A stretch of 64,000 nt of DNA, from NCBI GenBank assembly GCA_965248905.1, contig CBDFKS010000004.1, positions 231,530-295,529 on the forward strand, in the 5' to 3' direction. Source of the DNA: CBDFKS01 sp965248905 (GTDB lineage Bacteria > Chloroflexota > Dehalococcoidia > Lucifugimonadales > JAGWBF01). Each line of letters begins with the position of its first letter. The stretch's first letter is position 1. The notes beneath the pieces are model-generated. The model ran no database searches. It saw nothing but the letters and a program-made list of their open reading frames with translations, and had not been told where the DNA came from. Shown here piece after piece: positions 25,694 through 35,194 of this stretch. Made by a program: the position numbers and the translations under genes.

Positions 25694-27352
25694 TTAGGGC
25701 TTCCACTGGGTTATAACGACAGGTTTATAGCTGAGCTCTAGACCATCCGCCGTGTGCGAAGCTACAGTGTGACGCAGCCAGTTGTCATCGTTTCGTTGGG
25801 GGAAATCGCCGCGACGGTGGGCGCCGCGGCTCTCCTCTCTAGCGAGGGCACCAGCCACGATGACCTGGGCCACCTCCAGCATGTTTTCTAGCTCGAGGAG
25901 GGATGACAGAGACGGATTGTAGGCTCCTCCGGCGTTGGGAATAGCCACCTTCGAGCAGCGTTCTCTTAGAGCACTAATGGTATTTCCAGCCTGCCCCAGT
26001 CCATCAGCGTTTCGATTCAAACCCACAGCCTGATGCATGGTGCCGGCCAGCTCTCGTCGTAGAGAGCCTACAGTGTCAACACCTGCCTGCCGACCACTCA
26101 TATCCTCCACCCGGGCCCTGGCATCCGCCAGAAGGGACTCTGAGCTCTTTTTAAGCGAGCCTGCATTGGCGTGGGATGCAGCCGCTTCCCCGGCACGCCT
26201 ACCAAAGACGACACAGTCCAGCAGCGCATTCCCTCCAAGACCGTCCGCTCCATGGACACCCACGGATGCGCATTCCCCGGAGGCATACAACCCCGGAATT
26301 GCTGTGGCTCCCTGAATATCTACCTGAATACCCCCCAGTGGACGGTGCATAGCGGGCCGCACCGGTACCATTTCCTTACTGAGATCTATGCCTGCTAATC
26401 TTTTGACAAGAAGCTGGGTCTCCGGCAGTCGATCGGCGATACGATTCTTATCCAGATGACGGAAGTCCAGGAAAACGTGTCCATCGACACCTCTCCCCGC
26501 TGCGATCTCCGACTCGATAGCCTGGCAGCACAAGTGGCGCGGCGCCAGTTCCAACTGGCCGGCCAGGTAACCTGCCATGAATCGGTCTCCATCTGTATTA
26601 ACGAGATAGGCGCCCTCTCCTCTGGACGCCTCGGTAATCACCACTCCTCGATCGCCAAGGGTGGTTGGATGATATTGTACCATCTCCATATCCATGAGAG
26701 GGGCTCCCGCGCGGTACGCCAGCGCTACCCCGTCGGCCGTGGACGTGTAGGCGGAGGTGGTGGGTTCGTACATCCGCCCAATCCCTCCGGTGGCCAATAG
26801 CACAGCTTTCGAGTGGAGAGAGTGGAGTTGCCCCGATGACAGCTCTTGGGCGATGACCCCCCGGCAGACGCCTTCATCCATCATTAGTGTCGTGACGAAC
26901 CATTCGTCGTAGGTGGGTATTTGCAGCCTTAAAAGCTGCTCGTACAGCACCTGTAGTATGATGTGGCCGGCAGAGTCCCCCACATAGCAAGAGCGCGGCT
27001 TGGAGGAGCCTCCGAAGGGCATCACGTCTATACGGCCCTGGTCGTTTCTGCTAAAGATGACACCCATGTGCTCGAGCTGAATTACCTCCTGAATGCCTTC
27101 CTGGCACAGGACCTGTACTGCGTCCTGGTCCCCCAGATAATCGCCCGCTACTATTGTGTCCTGGGCATGGGTCTCCCAGGAGTCATCGGGGCCTAGAGCC
27201 GCGTTAATACTGCTGTGGGTGCCTGAGGAATGACTTCTCAAGGGATAGACCTTGGAGACCAGAGCTACGTCGACGCCCGCGGCTTTAGCGGCGATAGCTG
27301 CGCGCATTCCGGCGAAGCCTCCACCCACCACCACTACATCGTGCTCAGGCAT
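25694..27352 (-). CDS. sdhA: Succinate dehydrogenase/fumarate reductase flavoprotein subunit
   Basis: The 552-residue flavoprotein has the FAD-binding VVVGGGFAGMRAAIAA at the N-terminus and RSHSSGTHSSINAALG, where the His of RSH matches the covalent-FAD histidine of SdhA. It also has DTIVAGDYLGDQDAV, the SRGEGAYLVNTDGDRFM active-site Arg region and AMHRPLGGI. It interconverts succinate and fumarate. It is the first gene of the sdhABE unit, with a near-perfect promoter 50 bp upstream. Direction in vivo (oxidation or reduction) cannot be read from the sequence; aconitase nearby suits an oxidative cycle. Confidence 0.93.
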   Translation of the reverse strand: MPEHDVVVVGGGFAGMRAAIAAKAAGVDVALVSKVYPLRSHSSGTHSSINAALGPDDSWETHAQDTIVAGDYLGDQDAVQVLCQEGIQEVIQLEHMGVIFSRNDQGRIDVMPFGGSSKPRSCYVGDSAGHIILQVLYEQLLRLQIPTYDEWFVTTLMMDEGVCRGVIAQELSSGQLHSLHSKAVLLATGGIGRMYEPTTSAYTSTADGVALAYRAGAPLMDMEMVQYHPTTLGDRGVVITEASRGEGAYLVNTDGDRFMAGYLAGQLELAPRHLCCQAIESEIAAGRGVDGHVFLDFRHLDKNRIADRLPETQLLVKRLAGIDLSKEMVPVRPAMHRPLGGIQVDIQGATAIPGLYASGECASVGVHGADGLGGNALLDCVVFGRRAGEAAASHANAGSLKKSSESLLADARARVEDMSGRQAGVDTVGSLRRELAGTMHQAVGLNRNADGLGQAGNTISALRERCSKVAIPNAGGAYNPSLSSLLELENMLEVAQVIVAGALAREESRGAHRRGDFPQRNDDNWLRHTVASHTADGLELSYKPVVITQWKP

Positions 27353-27403
27353 CTTATTCTCCCTATCTGGACTCTATCCGCTACCCACCACATTGCAGGG
27401 GCA

Positions 27404-27441
27404 ATTATAAGATTAGCTTGTAGCACTGTCAACGAGCGCTC
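27404..27441 (-). promoter_or_regulatory. Consensus promoter of sdhABE with adjacent palindrome
   Basis: On the minus strand TTGACA (27432-27427), a 17-bp spacer and TATAAT (27409-27404) match the full sigma-70 consensus. GAGCGCTC (27434-27441) is a palindrome touching the -35 box and could bind a regulator. Confidence 0.75.
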
Positions 27442-27518
27442 ATTACAGGGTTTATGTTAACCCCATAAACTTCAGAGTTTCATAGGCTATTTTGTCGGGC
27501 GCGCTCGAGTGAAATTCC

Positions 27519-27547
27519 TTGACACGCTACACAGCCAAGAGTAAACT
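27519..27547 (+). promoter_or_regulatory. Promoter for the P-loop kinase gene
   Basis: TTGACA (27519-27524), 17 bp and TAAACT (27542-27547), 85 bp before the ATG at 27632. Confidence 0.45.
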
Positions 27548-27631
27548 GCCCACCATGCCATCTATCTGAGGTCGAATTTGACAACACGTTAATAGGCCCC
27601 TTAATTCGTACATCAGCGGAAGGTCCTAAGA

Positions 27632-28324
27632 ATGAAACCCAGCGGCACCACCGATTCCACCGATACCCAGAATGGAACTGTTCAGGAAACCAGCGAGCTT
27701 GTTCAGAGGTCTCCCATCGAAGCGCCTCCGGTCATTCTCTTGGGGGGTGCATCTGGCTGCGGCAAGACCACAATAGCAAACCTCTTAGTCGAAGAGCTGG
27801 GCCTATCTCATCATCTGAGCACTGGGTTTATCCGGGCTTCGATTACCCATCTGCTGCCGGAACCCGATGCCGAGCTACTGAAAAAGCATACCTACGATGC
27901 ATACCAAGCTCTGACCGCAGAAACCGCCAACGGCAGAAGTCCCTTGATGGAAGGGGCCATCCGGCAGTCGCTGCTACTTAAGCCGGCCATTGAGTCCTGT
28001 ATCAAGAGGGCCAAGCGAGAAGGCATCGGCATGATGCTGGAGGGCAGCCATTTCATTCCAGGTGTCCTGGAGCCCGCATCCTTGGGAGCCAGCCTCCTCT
28101 GCGTTCTGGACGTTCCGGACCGAGAGGAGCTGAAACACAGAGCCTTAAGTCCCAACCACACCAATCGCAGACTTTCCGATGAGCAACTGGGCCGGCTCGT
28201 TCAGCTACAAGAGGGGATTCTGGAACTGGCGCGAGCCCACAAACAGCCCGTGATTATTAACAACGACCTCAATGCTGCCGTCAACCAGATCAAAGCTCTG
28301 CTAAATAAGACATCTCACGACTGA
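27632..28324 (+). CDS. P-loop kinase, 2-phosphoglycerate-kinase-like
   Basis: The 230-residue protein has an N-terminal disordered stretch of about 30 residues, then Walker A GGASGCGKTT (38-47), an LSTGFIRASI segment and a lid-type region with RALSPNHTNRR. It resembles archaeal 2-phosphoglycerate kinase and zeta-toxin-like small-molecule kinases. Function is assigned only by fold. It ends convergently with the NHL gene, overlapping its stop by 10 bp. Confidence 0.75.
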   Translation: MKPSGTTDSTDTQNGTVQETSELVQRSPIEAPPVILLGGASGCGKTTIANLLVEELGLSHHLSTGFIRASITHLLPEPDAELLKKHTYDAYQALTAETANGRSPLMEGAIRQSLLLKPAIESCIKRAKREGIGMMLEGSHFIPGVLEPASLGASLLCVLDVPDREELKHRALSPNHTNRRLSDEQLGRLVQLQEGILELARAHKQPVIINNDLNAAVNQIKALLNKTSHD

Positions 28325-29280
28325 CGCACGTACTTGTCTACGGCCTTCTCGTCTTCCACCGCCAGATAGATGTCCCCTCGAGAGTCCACCCAAAGCCCAT
28401 GGGCCTTGCGCGAAGTCCAGCGAGCCAACACCCGCCCATCCCTGTCCAGTACACTGATTTGAGGCGGAGCATCGGGCCGAACCGTGCGGCGACCCTCGGA
28501 GTCCTTTAGGGCGCTGCCGCTGCCAGCAGGCGCGGGCCAGTCAGGGTATCGGTGGACGACGTTAAACCCGAACTGACTCACGTAGAATGCCCCATCTCCA
28601 TCAACAGCAATGTCGGTGGGTGGACGTAGATCTGTCCAACTCGTAATTTGCTGGCCATCGCCTGTGAAGACCTGGACACAGCTATTTTCCCTGTCACATA
28701 CGTAGACTCGATCATTCCGGTCCACGAAGATGCTGTGGGGCATATGGAACTGACCGGGTCCACTCTTACCCGGCTCACCCCAGGAAGATATGAGCTGGCC
28801 GTCAGCCGAAAACTTATGTACCCGAGCATTTATTTCGCCATCCGAGACATACAGCTCTCCTGAGGCAGAGGGGACCATCTCGGTCGGGTGATTGAAAGGT
28901 CCAGCAGCTCTAGGCACCAGGTCGCCGTATTTATCGGAGCCCGTATCGGAATGAACTCCACGCTCGCCAATAAGCTGAAGAAGCCTGCCATCCAAGGTGT
29001 ATTTCATAACGACCGAATCGTCGCTGTCGGTGACGTATGCGATGTCGTCGACGATGTAGAAGCCATGGGGGCGGGCGAAGGCACCGTTGCCCCAGGAGTT
29101 GAGATAGTTACCATCCCGATCGAAGATCAGGACCGGGGGCTCGCCCCGTTGGAACAGGTACACTCGGTCTTGGGAATCGGTGGCTACGGCGCTGGGCGTT
29201 CCAAAAGCCATTCCTTGCGGTAACTTAGCCCAGTCCTCTATCACCTTGTACGTGTACTTGCCGGTGCCTACTGTAGACAT
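28315..29280 (-). CDS. NHL-repeat beta-propeller protein
   Basis: This 321-residue protein consists of NHL repeats recognised by the recurring DRVYV/DGEINARVHKFSADG, FNHPTEM and GPGQFHMPHSIFVDRNDRVYVCDREN blades. The family includes the peptidyl-alpha-hydroxyglycine alpha-amidating lyase-like propellers. ATG 29280 is chosen because AAGGAG lies 8 bases before it. No signal peptide is seen. It is a paralogue of the protein at 35195. The role is unknown; a lyase or binding propeller is possible. Confidence 0.82.
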   Translation of the reverse strand: MSTVGTGKYTYKVIEDWAKLPQGMAFGTPSAVATDSQDRVYLFQRGEPPVLIFDRDGNYLNSWGNGAFARPHGFYIVDDIAYVTDSDDSVVMKYTLDGRLLQLIGERGVHSDTGSDKYGDLVPRAAGPFNHPTEMVPSASGELYVSDGEINARVHKFSADGQLISSWGEPGKSGPGQFHMPHSIFVDRNDRVYVCDRENSCVQVFTGDGQQITSWTDLRPPTDIAVDGDGAFYVSQFGFNVVHRYPDWPAPAGSGSALKDSEGRRTVRPDAPPQISVLDRDGRVLARWTSRKAHGLWVDSRGDIYLAVEDEKAVDKYVRQS

Positions 29281-29343
29281 GTGATCACTCCTTCTCCGGA
29301 AAATCTCCTGACTCACGAGCGGATTTGCTGTTCATCATAATTT

Positions 29344-29490
29344 ATCATGCTGGTTGCCACCGGCACCACCAAGCAAGAAAAGGTCATTGCGAGGAGCCAC
29401 AGCGACGAAGCAATCTCCCATCCTGAGATTGCTTCGCGGAGTTTATCCTGAACGGAGTGAAGGGCTCGCAAAGACATTTTCGTAGCAATA
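29344..29490. repeat. Composite repeat: TCATGCTGGTTGCC leader plus family A long form
   Basis: TCATGCTGGTTGCC-CC-GCACCACCAA (29344-29371) recurs at 57054-57081. It is followed by the family A unit (29382-29490) with GAAGCAATCTC/GAGATTGCTTC arms and a TTTTCGTAGCAAT end. The unit is nearly identical to 3081-3190. Confidence 0.7.
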
Positions 29491-29554
29491 ACATTACGAC
29501 ATGCCTGATGTCTCCAGGTCATCGCCGGGCAACGGTCCAACAGAGGTATCAAGG

Positions 29555-29583
29555 TTGACACCTTTCTGTGCCCAGGATACGAT
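29555..29583 (+). promoter_or_regulatory. Promoter of the aconitase gene
   Basis: TTGACA (29555-29560), a 17-bp spacer and TACGAT (29578-29583) lie 65 bp before the ATG, with AGGAGG directly before the start. Confidence 0.6.
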
Positions 29584-29647
29584 ACCGCTGCTGAACCTAA
29601 CGGACTTATATTCAGCTTTTGCATACAAGGTCCCAGGAGGATAGAAC

Positions 29648-31924
29648 ATGGATGCAATCGACTCCACTCCAGAGTTTGTCGCCAAAGTCTACAACACGAT
29701 GGAACGCAACCTCTCCGTCGTTCGCGGGCGGTTGGGACGGCCTCTGACTCTCTCGGACAAAATTTTGCTTGGGCATCTGGATGACCCAGAGAACCAGGAG
29801 CTGGAGCCCGGTGAGAGCTATCTGATTCTGCGTCCCGACCGCCTGGCCATGCCCGACTCCAGCGCCCAGACGGCTATCCTCCAATTCATGCAGGCGGGGC
29901 GGAAGCGGGTGGCCATCCCCACTACCGTTCACTGCGATCATCTAATTCAGGCCCGCGTAGACGGCGTATCCGACACTAATATTGCCATTATCGAAAACAG
30001 CGAGATTTATGATTTTCTTGAGTCGGCCGCCAGAAAATACGGGATGGGGTTCTGGAAGCCGGGAGGAGGAATTATCCATCAGGTGGTCCTGGAGAAGTAC
30101 GCCTTCCCTGGAGGGCTGATGCTCGGCGCCGACTCCCACACTCCTAATGCAGGCGGGCTGAGCATGCTGGCCATCGGTGTGGGAGGAGCCGACGCTACCG
30201 ACGTTATGGCCGGATTTCCCTGGGAGCTGAAATACCCCAGGCGCATCGGGGTGCACTTGACGGGGGCACTAAGCGGTTGGACGGCGCCCAAGGATATCAT
30301 CCTCTACCTGGCAGGTGTGCTGACGGTGTCGGGGGCCACCAACTCCATCATCGAGTATTTCGGGCCCGGGGCAAGCTCCATTAGCTGCACTGGCAAGGCT
30401 ACCATTACCAACATGGGCGCGGAGCTGGGAGCGACCTGCTCAGTCTTCCCCTACGATGAGCGCATGAACATTTATCTGCAAGCCACAGAGCGTGGCGCCC
30501 TGGCCGAGCTAGCCAACGATAATCTCAATCTACTGAGAGCTGATGATGACGTTGCGGTCAACCCCCAGGACTACTTTCACCGAGTAGTGGGGATAGACCT
30601 GTCCAGGCTCGAACCCCAGGTGGTTGGTCCCCACTCTCCCGACCGGGCCCGAGCCGTCTCAGCCATGGCGTCTGAGGTTGCCGAACATGAATATGTGGAC
30701 CAGATCTCCGATGCGCTGATAGGGAGCTGCACCAACTCTTCCTACGAAGATATGTGTAGAGCCGCAGACGTCGCCGAGCAGGCCAGGGACCACGGCATCA
30801 AGGTCAGCGTGCCCTTGCTGGTAACGCCGGGCTCTGAGCAGGTCCGCGCCACCATCGAGCACAATGGACAGATACGGTCTCTGGAAGCCATAGGAGGCAC
30901 CGTGCTGGCCAACGCCTGTGGCCCATGTGTGGGCCAGTGGCAGCGCCAGAGCGTAGGAGAGGGAGAGCCCAACTCCATCGTCACATCCTTCAACCGAAAC
31001 TTCCCTCGGCGCAACGACGGCAGGGCTGAAACGATGAATTTCATTACCAGCCCCGAGATGGTGATCGCCTATGCCCTAGCTGGAAACCTCTCATTTAACC
31101 CGATGGTCGACACTCTAACCACCACAGATGGAACTTCATTCAAGCTCTCTCCGCCGAAACCGGCACCCGATGTTCCCGCTAATGGATTCGTCAAGGGCGG
31201 CGAGGTTTACGAGTCACCGGCCGACCAGGACGAAGAGGTCGAGGTGATAATCCCAACAAGCAGCGATCGTCTGCAGGTTCTGGAGCCCTTTCCAGCCTGG
31301 GACGGAAAGGACTTCATTGAGCTGCCCATCCTGGTGAAAGCCAAGGGCAAGTGCACTACCGACCACATCTCGCCGGCGGGAACATGGCTCAGGTTCCGGG
31401 GACACCTGGACAATCTGAGTAATAACATGCTGACGAGGGCTGCTAACGCCTATACCGGTGAGGAGGGTAACGGACTGAACCTGCTCACCAGCGAAACCGG
31501 ACAGCCATTCTCCCAGATCGCCAGATATTATAAGTCTAAAGGGGTGAGATGGATCATAGTCGGTGACGAGAACTACGGCGAGGGAAGCAGCAGGGAGCAC
31601 GCTGCGATGTCACCCCGATTACTGGGCGCGGCCGCTGTGATAACCCGAAGCTTGGCCAGGATCCACGAGACCAATCTCAAGAAGCAAGGGCTGCTTGCCC
31701 TGACCTTCGAGAATCCGGCAGACTACGACCGAATCCAGGAGTCCGACCGTATGAGTCTGGTCGATCTGAATGATCTAGCCCCCGGGAAATCTGTTACCTG
31801 CCACCTTCACCACGCCGACGGCACACGGGAGACCATCCAGTTGCTGCACTCCTTCAGCCAAGTCCAGGTAGGCTGGTTCAAAGCGGGTGCCGCTTTGAAC
31901 CTGATGCGCCAAGGGGCGGGGTAG
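29648..31924 (+). CDS. acnA: Aconitate hydratase
   Basis: The 758-residue aconitase has the cluster-ligating Cys in IGSCTNSSYEDM and NACGPCVGQW, the AcnA HCDHLIQA segment and the swivel domain with DENYGEGSSREHAA. Length and N-terminus fit the mitochondrial/AcnA-like branch rather than AcnB. It interconverts citrate and isocitrate in the TCA cycle. It is monocistronic with its own promoter. The nearby PrpD paralogues raise the possibility of methylaconitate chemistry, but no PrpB or PrpC is present. Confidence 0.94.
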   Translation: MDAIDSTPEFVAKVYNTMERNLSVVRGRLGRPLTLSDKILLGHLDDPENQELEPGESYLILRPDRLAMPDSSAQTAILQFMQAGRKRVAIPTTVHCDHLIQARVDGVSDTNIAIIENSEIYDFLESAARKYGMGFWKPGGGIIHQVVLEKYAFPGGLMLGADSHTPNAGGLSMLAIGVGGADATDVMAGFPWELKYPRRIGVHLTGALSGWTAPKDIILYLAGVLTVSGATNSIIEYFGPGASSISCTGKATITNMGAELGATCSVFPYDERMNIYLQATERGALAELANDNLNLLRADDDVAVNPQDYFHRVVGIDLSRLEPQVVGPHSPDRARAVSAMASEVAEHEYVDQISDALIGSCTNSSYEDMCRAADVAEQARDHGIKVSVPLLVTPGSEQVRATIEHNGQIRSLEAIGGTVLANACGPCVGQWQRQSVGEGEPNSIVTSFNRNFPRRNDGRAETMNFITSPEMVIAYALAGNLSFNPMVDTLTTTDGTSFKLSPPKPAPDVPANGFVKGGEVYESPADQDEEVEVIIPTSSDRLQVLEPFPAWDGKDFIELPILVKAKGKCTTDHISPAGTWLRFRGHLDNLSNNMLTRAANAYTGEEGNGLNLLTSETGQPFSQIARYYKSKGVRWIIVGDENYGEGSSREHAAMSPRLLGAAAVITRSLARIHETNLKKQGLLALTFENPADYDRIQESDRMSLVDLNDLAPGKSVTCHLHHADGTRETIQLLHSFSQVQVGWFKAGAALNLMRQGAG

Positions 31925-31953
31925 TCGCAGTCGTTAGCTCGATTTTCCTGGCT

Positions 31954-32036
31954 AGTCATTCTGAGGGAGCAAAGCGACTGAAGAATCTAGGCACGTCTGC
32001 AATGATGGTAGATTCTTCGCTTCGCTCAGAATGACT
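31954..32036. repeat. Palindromic repeat family A (short form)
   Basis: AGTCATTCTGAG...GAAGAATCTA (31954-31990) is mirrored by TAGATTCTTCG...CTCAGAATGACT (ends 32036), giving a long imperfect hairpin downstream of acnA. Confidence 0.75.
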
Positions 32037-32140
32037 GCCTGGATCTTTCCATTGACAGATCCTTAGCCGACTTATGTTTGCAACACTGGCTAGCCACACA
32101 ATTGATTCTAGCTGGGAGGAATTTATCTGACCGACCCAAG

Positions 32141-32170
32141 TTGACATCGGAGAGACCCCCACCTTATAGT
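32141..32170 (+). promoter_or_regulatory. Promoter of the first MmgE/PrpD gene
   Basis: TTGACA (32141-32146), an 18-bp spacer and TATAGT (32165-32170). The GTG at 32169 lies inside the -10 box, so translation must start downstream, at GTG 32205. Confidence 0.65.
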
Positions 32171-32204
32171 GAGCACAATATCGGTAGAGATTAAGGAGGG
32201 CAAG

Positions 32205-33578
32205 GTGTCTACTGAAAACTACGGCTTAAGCGAGCAGCTAGTTGACTACACTCTGAACCTGAGCTACGAGAGCATCCCACCTGACGTGATTGATAGGACC
32301 AAGCAGCTTCTCCTGGACTTCTTGGGAGTGGCGCTGGGGGGGCGTATCTACGCGGATGCCAGCGAACCCATCAGCAAGGGAGTCCATGACCTGATGAACG
32401 GCCAGCAGGGGCCCTGCACCGTAGTCGGCGAATCGAGTACATACCCGCCCCACTTCGCCGCCCTGCTAAACGGCGCATTCGCCCACGGCATGGACTTCGA
32501 CGATACCCACCGGGACGCCATCATGCATCCGGGTACCCCCATATTCGCTACGCTAATGGCGGTGGCTGAAGAGCATGGGGCTACCGGTCAGGAGTTCCTT
32601 ACCTCGGCCGTGGCAGCTTACGACCTGGGCAACAAGATGGGCAGAGCCGTAGGAGGCGGATTACACGAAAGAGGACTTCATCCCACCGCCACGACAGGCA
32701 TATTCGCCGCCACGACTGGAGCCGCCCGACTCATGGGCCTGAGCCGCGAGCAGGCCCTCAGCGCTATGGGAATAAACGGCAGCCAGGCAGCGGGCTCCCA
32801 GCAGTTCCTAGAGGCAGGCGGACAGAACAAACCGTTACACGTTGGGCTGGCGGCCCACAACGCCATATACGCCCTGACAATGGCAAAGAACGGGTTCAAG
32901 GGAGCCCTCTATCCCCTGGAGGGACGGTTCGGATACTTCTTCAGCTTCGCCGGAGGCGAATGGGACCCCTCCAAGATATCAGGGCTGGGCACCGACTTCG
33001 AAGTAATGGCCACGGGCGTTAAACCCTACCCATGCTGCCGGTTCAACCACAGCCTTATCGACGGCGTTCTGGACCTGGTCCAGGAACACCGACTGAATGC
33101 CCAGGATATAGCTTCCATGGACCTGTACATGTCTCCAATAGGTCTCAACCTTGTTGGAGTCCCGGTGGACCTGAAACGAAATCCTGCTACCGTGGTAGAG
33201 GGACAGTTCAGCGCCTACTTCGCCGCGGCCGTCTCGGCTGTAGACGGCGAATATTCCTGGGAAAGCTATCAGAAAATTCAAGACCCAACGGTGAAAGCCC
33301 TGATGGAAGTCACCACAGCCCAAGCCGCCGATGACGTGAAGGGCATGGGCGGCAGGGTCACTATTGCCGGCAAGGACGGCGGCAAATACACCAAGGAGGT
33401 CCCCTTGGCAAAGGGCGAGCCGGAGAACCCGATTACCTGGGAAGAAGAGATCTCCAAGTTTACCAGTCTGGCCCAGGAGACTTTGGGATACAGCGGCGCC
33501 GAACGAGTTGTGGAAACGGTAAGGGCCATAGATCAGGCTAAAGACCTATCCCAGCTTACCGGACTACTAAGACCGTAA
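32205..33578 (+). CDS. MmgE/PrpD family protein
   Basis: The 457-residue protein belongs to the 2-methylcitrate dehydratase/iminodisuccinate epimerase/cis-aconitate decarboxylase superfamily. It has DFLGVALGG, HGMDFDDTHRDAIMHPG near residues 100-116 (the Asp-x-Asp/His active site), GINGSQAAG and the KPYPCCRFNHSLID motif. The start is GTG 32205 behind AAGGAGGG; a GTG 12 codons upstream lies in the promoter. It converges with a second PrpD gene with a terminator in between. Its precise reaction is unknown. Confidence 0.9.
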   Translation: MSTENYGLSEQLVDYTLNLSYESIPPDVIDRTKQLLLDFLGVALGGRIYADASEPISKGVHDLMNGQQGPCTVVGESSTYPPHFAALLNGAFAHGMDFDDTHRDAIMHPGTPIFATLMAVAEEHGATGQEFLTSAVAAYDLGNKMGRAVGGGLHERGLHPTATTGIFAATTGAARLMGLSREQALSAMGINGSQAAGSQQFLEAGGQNKPLHVGLAAHNAIYALTMAKNGFKGALYPLEGRFGYFFSFAGGEWDPSKISGLGTDFEVMATGVKPYPCCRFNHSLIDGVLDLVQEHRLNAQDIASMDLYMSPIGLNLVGVPVDLKRNPATVVEGQFSAYFAAAVSAVDGEYSWESYQKIQDPTVKALMEVTTAQAADDVKGMGGRVTIAGKDGGKYTKEVPLAKGEPENPITWEEEISKFTSLAQETLGYSGAERVVETVRAIDQAKDLSQLTGLLRP

Positions 33579-33582
33579 ACAT

Positions 33583-33612
33583 GAATAGCCACCTTGTAGA
33601 AGGTGGCTATTC
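33583..33612 (+). terminator. Hairpin terminator after the plus-strand PrpD gene
   Basis: A 13-bp perfect stem GAATAGCCACCTT/AAGGTGGCTATTC with loop GTAG lies 5 bp after the stop codon. It is followed by AATCTTC, so the T-run is weak. Confidence 0.65.
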
Positions 33613-33655
33613 AATCTTCAGCGTTCAAAACAGAGCAGGACACCCGAATTAAAGA

Positions 33656-33705
33656 GGTGCTGGACATGTCGGCCATTCGATACCGTGGCTGACATCCCCA
33701 GCACC
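33656..33705 (-). terminator. Hairpin terminator after the minus-strand PrpD gene
   Basis: Stems GGTGCTGG/CCAGCACC (33656-33663, 33698-33705) and ATGTC/GACAT inside form a hairpin. On the minus strand it is followed by TCTTTAATT. Confidence 0.6.
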
Positions 33706-33717
33706 CTTTCTTTACTC

Positions 33718-35091
33718 TTAGCCTGCCAGCTTTTTCAGGGCGGCGGTCAAATCGCCGGCCTTTTGCAAATCATCCAGACCAGTGAAAAGGTCTATAGCCT
33801 TGTCGACGTTGGCGCTTGGGAAGATCGGACCGGTGAGATCGCGGAACTTGCCCTTGAGCTGCTCGTAGCTTATAGGAGTAGCGTGGTCACCAACCGGATC
33901 GTCCACCTCTCCGACCAGCCTCTCTCCTGAGGTAAGCTCGATCTCTACTCGTGCGGGGTGCTCGTCAGGGAAGCGGGCGTTATAGCCGCTGTCCTCTTGC
34001 ATTTTCACCCGTTGAGCAAGCTCTCTGGTCACCTGGTCGCCTACCGCGTCCATCCGAAAGCCGTCTATTCCGGTGGTGTGGCGGGTTATGCCGGTGGCGA
34101 CGGCGAAGGGAATGGAGAACTTGGCTGCCAGCGTGTTTGCCGGAGCGGGCCGGCCGCACATGACCATACTGGAGTTTCCGCTCACGGTCACCCGCTCGAC
34201 CTCCTGAGGAAGTATCGAACGTCCGTTGAGCGCCTCCGCCAATGCGTCCAGCGGTGGGTGGACGTGCCGGCAGGCAGCGTGCATCTTGAAATAGTTACTG
34301 GTTATTTCATAGTCGTCGCCCAGACCAGTCACCATACGGTCCGGATCGAAGCTGTGGGCTATAAGCCTGGTATATGTCTCCGCGAAACCGTCGCGAAGTC
34401 CGGTGAAACCGCACTCGACGAGATCAGCCGACAGCAAGCCCATGTTTGCCGAGAAGCCTGCGAAGACGTTTCGTACCAGAGCCCCCTCCAGCGCGGCTTC
34501 AAGGGGAGTGGCGCCATTCAAGCTGCTGGCCACGTTGAGCGCCTCCCGAACCCGTGACGCATCAAAGTTCAGAAGCTTGGCGGCCCCTACCGCAGCCCCG
34601 GCGACACCCAGGCAGCCATGAATGTGCATTCCCGGGACAAATTTGGTTGCCCAGGAAAGTCTGGCGGTGACCTCGTAGCCCAGGACAAGGGCTTCGATGA
34701 GCTGCTTCCCCGTGGCGCCTGTCTTTTCCCCTAAGGCCAAGACTGCGGGAACGACATAGATAGCGGGATGTCCCGTGGGATGGTGACCCTCATCCAACTC
34801 AAGGAAAGTGCCGGCCGTACCGTTGGCCAAGGCGGCATTCCTTGCATCGCTACGGGGGAAGCCCTGCCGCAGTATGGTCGACTGGCCGCGGTCGTCGCTA
34901 AGATTCTGGGCGAATGCGGCGTTTTCGGGCTCCAGACTTCCTGTCATGATCACGCCGATGGTATCCATCCAAACGTGCTTAGCATGCTCTCTTACCGGTT
35001 CAGGAATATCGGAGTATCCCGTATCGGCCACGAAATTGGCGAGAACGTCCAAGTAGTCTTGTCGTGCTGTAGTTTTTTCTTGGATAGCCAA
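33718..35091 (-). CDS. MmgE/PrpD family protein (second copy)
   Basis: This 457-residue homologue of the gene at 32205 has DTIGVIMTGSLEPE, FLELDEGHHPTGHPAIYVVPA near residues 105-125, and HAACRHVHPPLDAL. The HHPTGHP motif replaces the DTHRDAIMHPG of the other copy, so the two differ in active-site detail and are probably not functionally redundant. A weak GGAGG lies before the ATG. It may be co-transcribed into the NHL gene downstream of it on the same strand only if readthrough passes the terminator at 33656, which lies beyond its own stop. Confidence 0.9.
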   Translation of the reverse strand: MAIQEKTTARQDYLDVLANFVADTGYSDIPEPVREHAKHVWMDTIGVIMTGSLEPENAAFAQNLSDDRGQSTILRQGFPRSDARNAALANGTAGTFLELDEGHHPTGHPAIYVVPAVLALGEKTGATGKQLIEALVLGYEVTARLSWATKFVPGMHIHGCLGVAGAAVGAAKLLNFDASRVREALNVASSLNGATPLEAALEGALVRNVFAGFSANMGLLSADLVECGFTGLRDGFAETYTRLIAHSFDPDRMVTGLGDDYEITSNYFKMHAACRHVHPPLDALAEALNGRSILPQEVERVTVSGNSSMVMCGRPAPANTLAAKFSIPFAVATGITRHTTGIDGFRMDAVGDQVTRELAQRVKMQEDSGYNARFPDEHPARVEIELTSGERLVGEVDDPVGDHATPISYEQLKGKFRDLTGPIFPSANVDKAIDLFTGLDDLQKAGDLTAALKKLAG

Positions 35092-35194
35092 AGTTTTACC
35101 TCCAGGCTGAGATGACTTATTGTACCCCGAAGGTCCCCTTTTTGCTACACAAACCGTAATCCGGCAGTAGCTGGCGATTTCAGTCAGGGAACCA

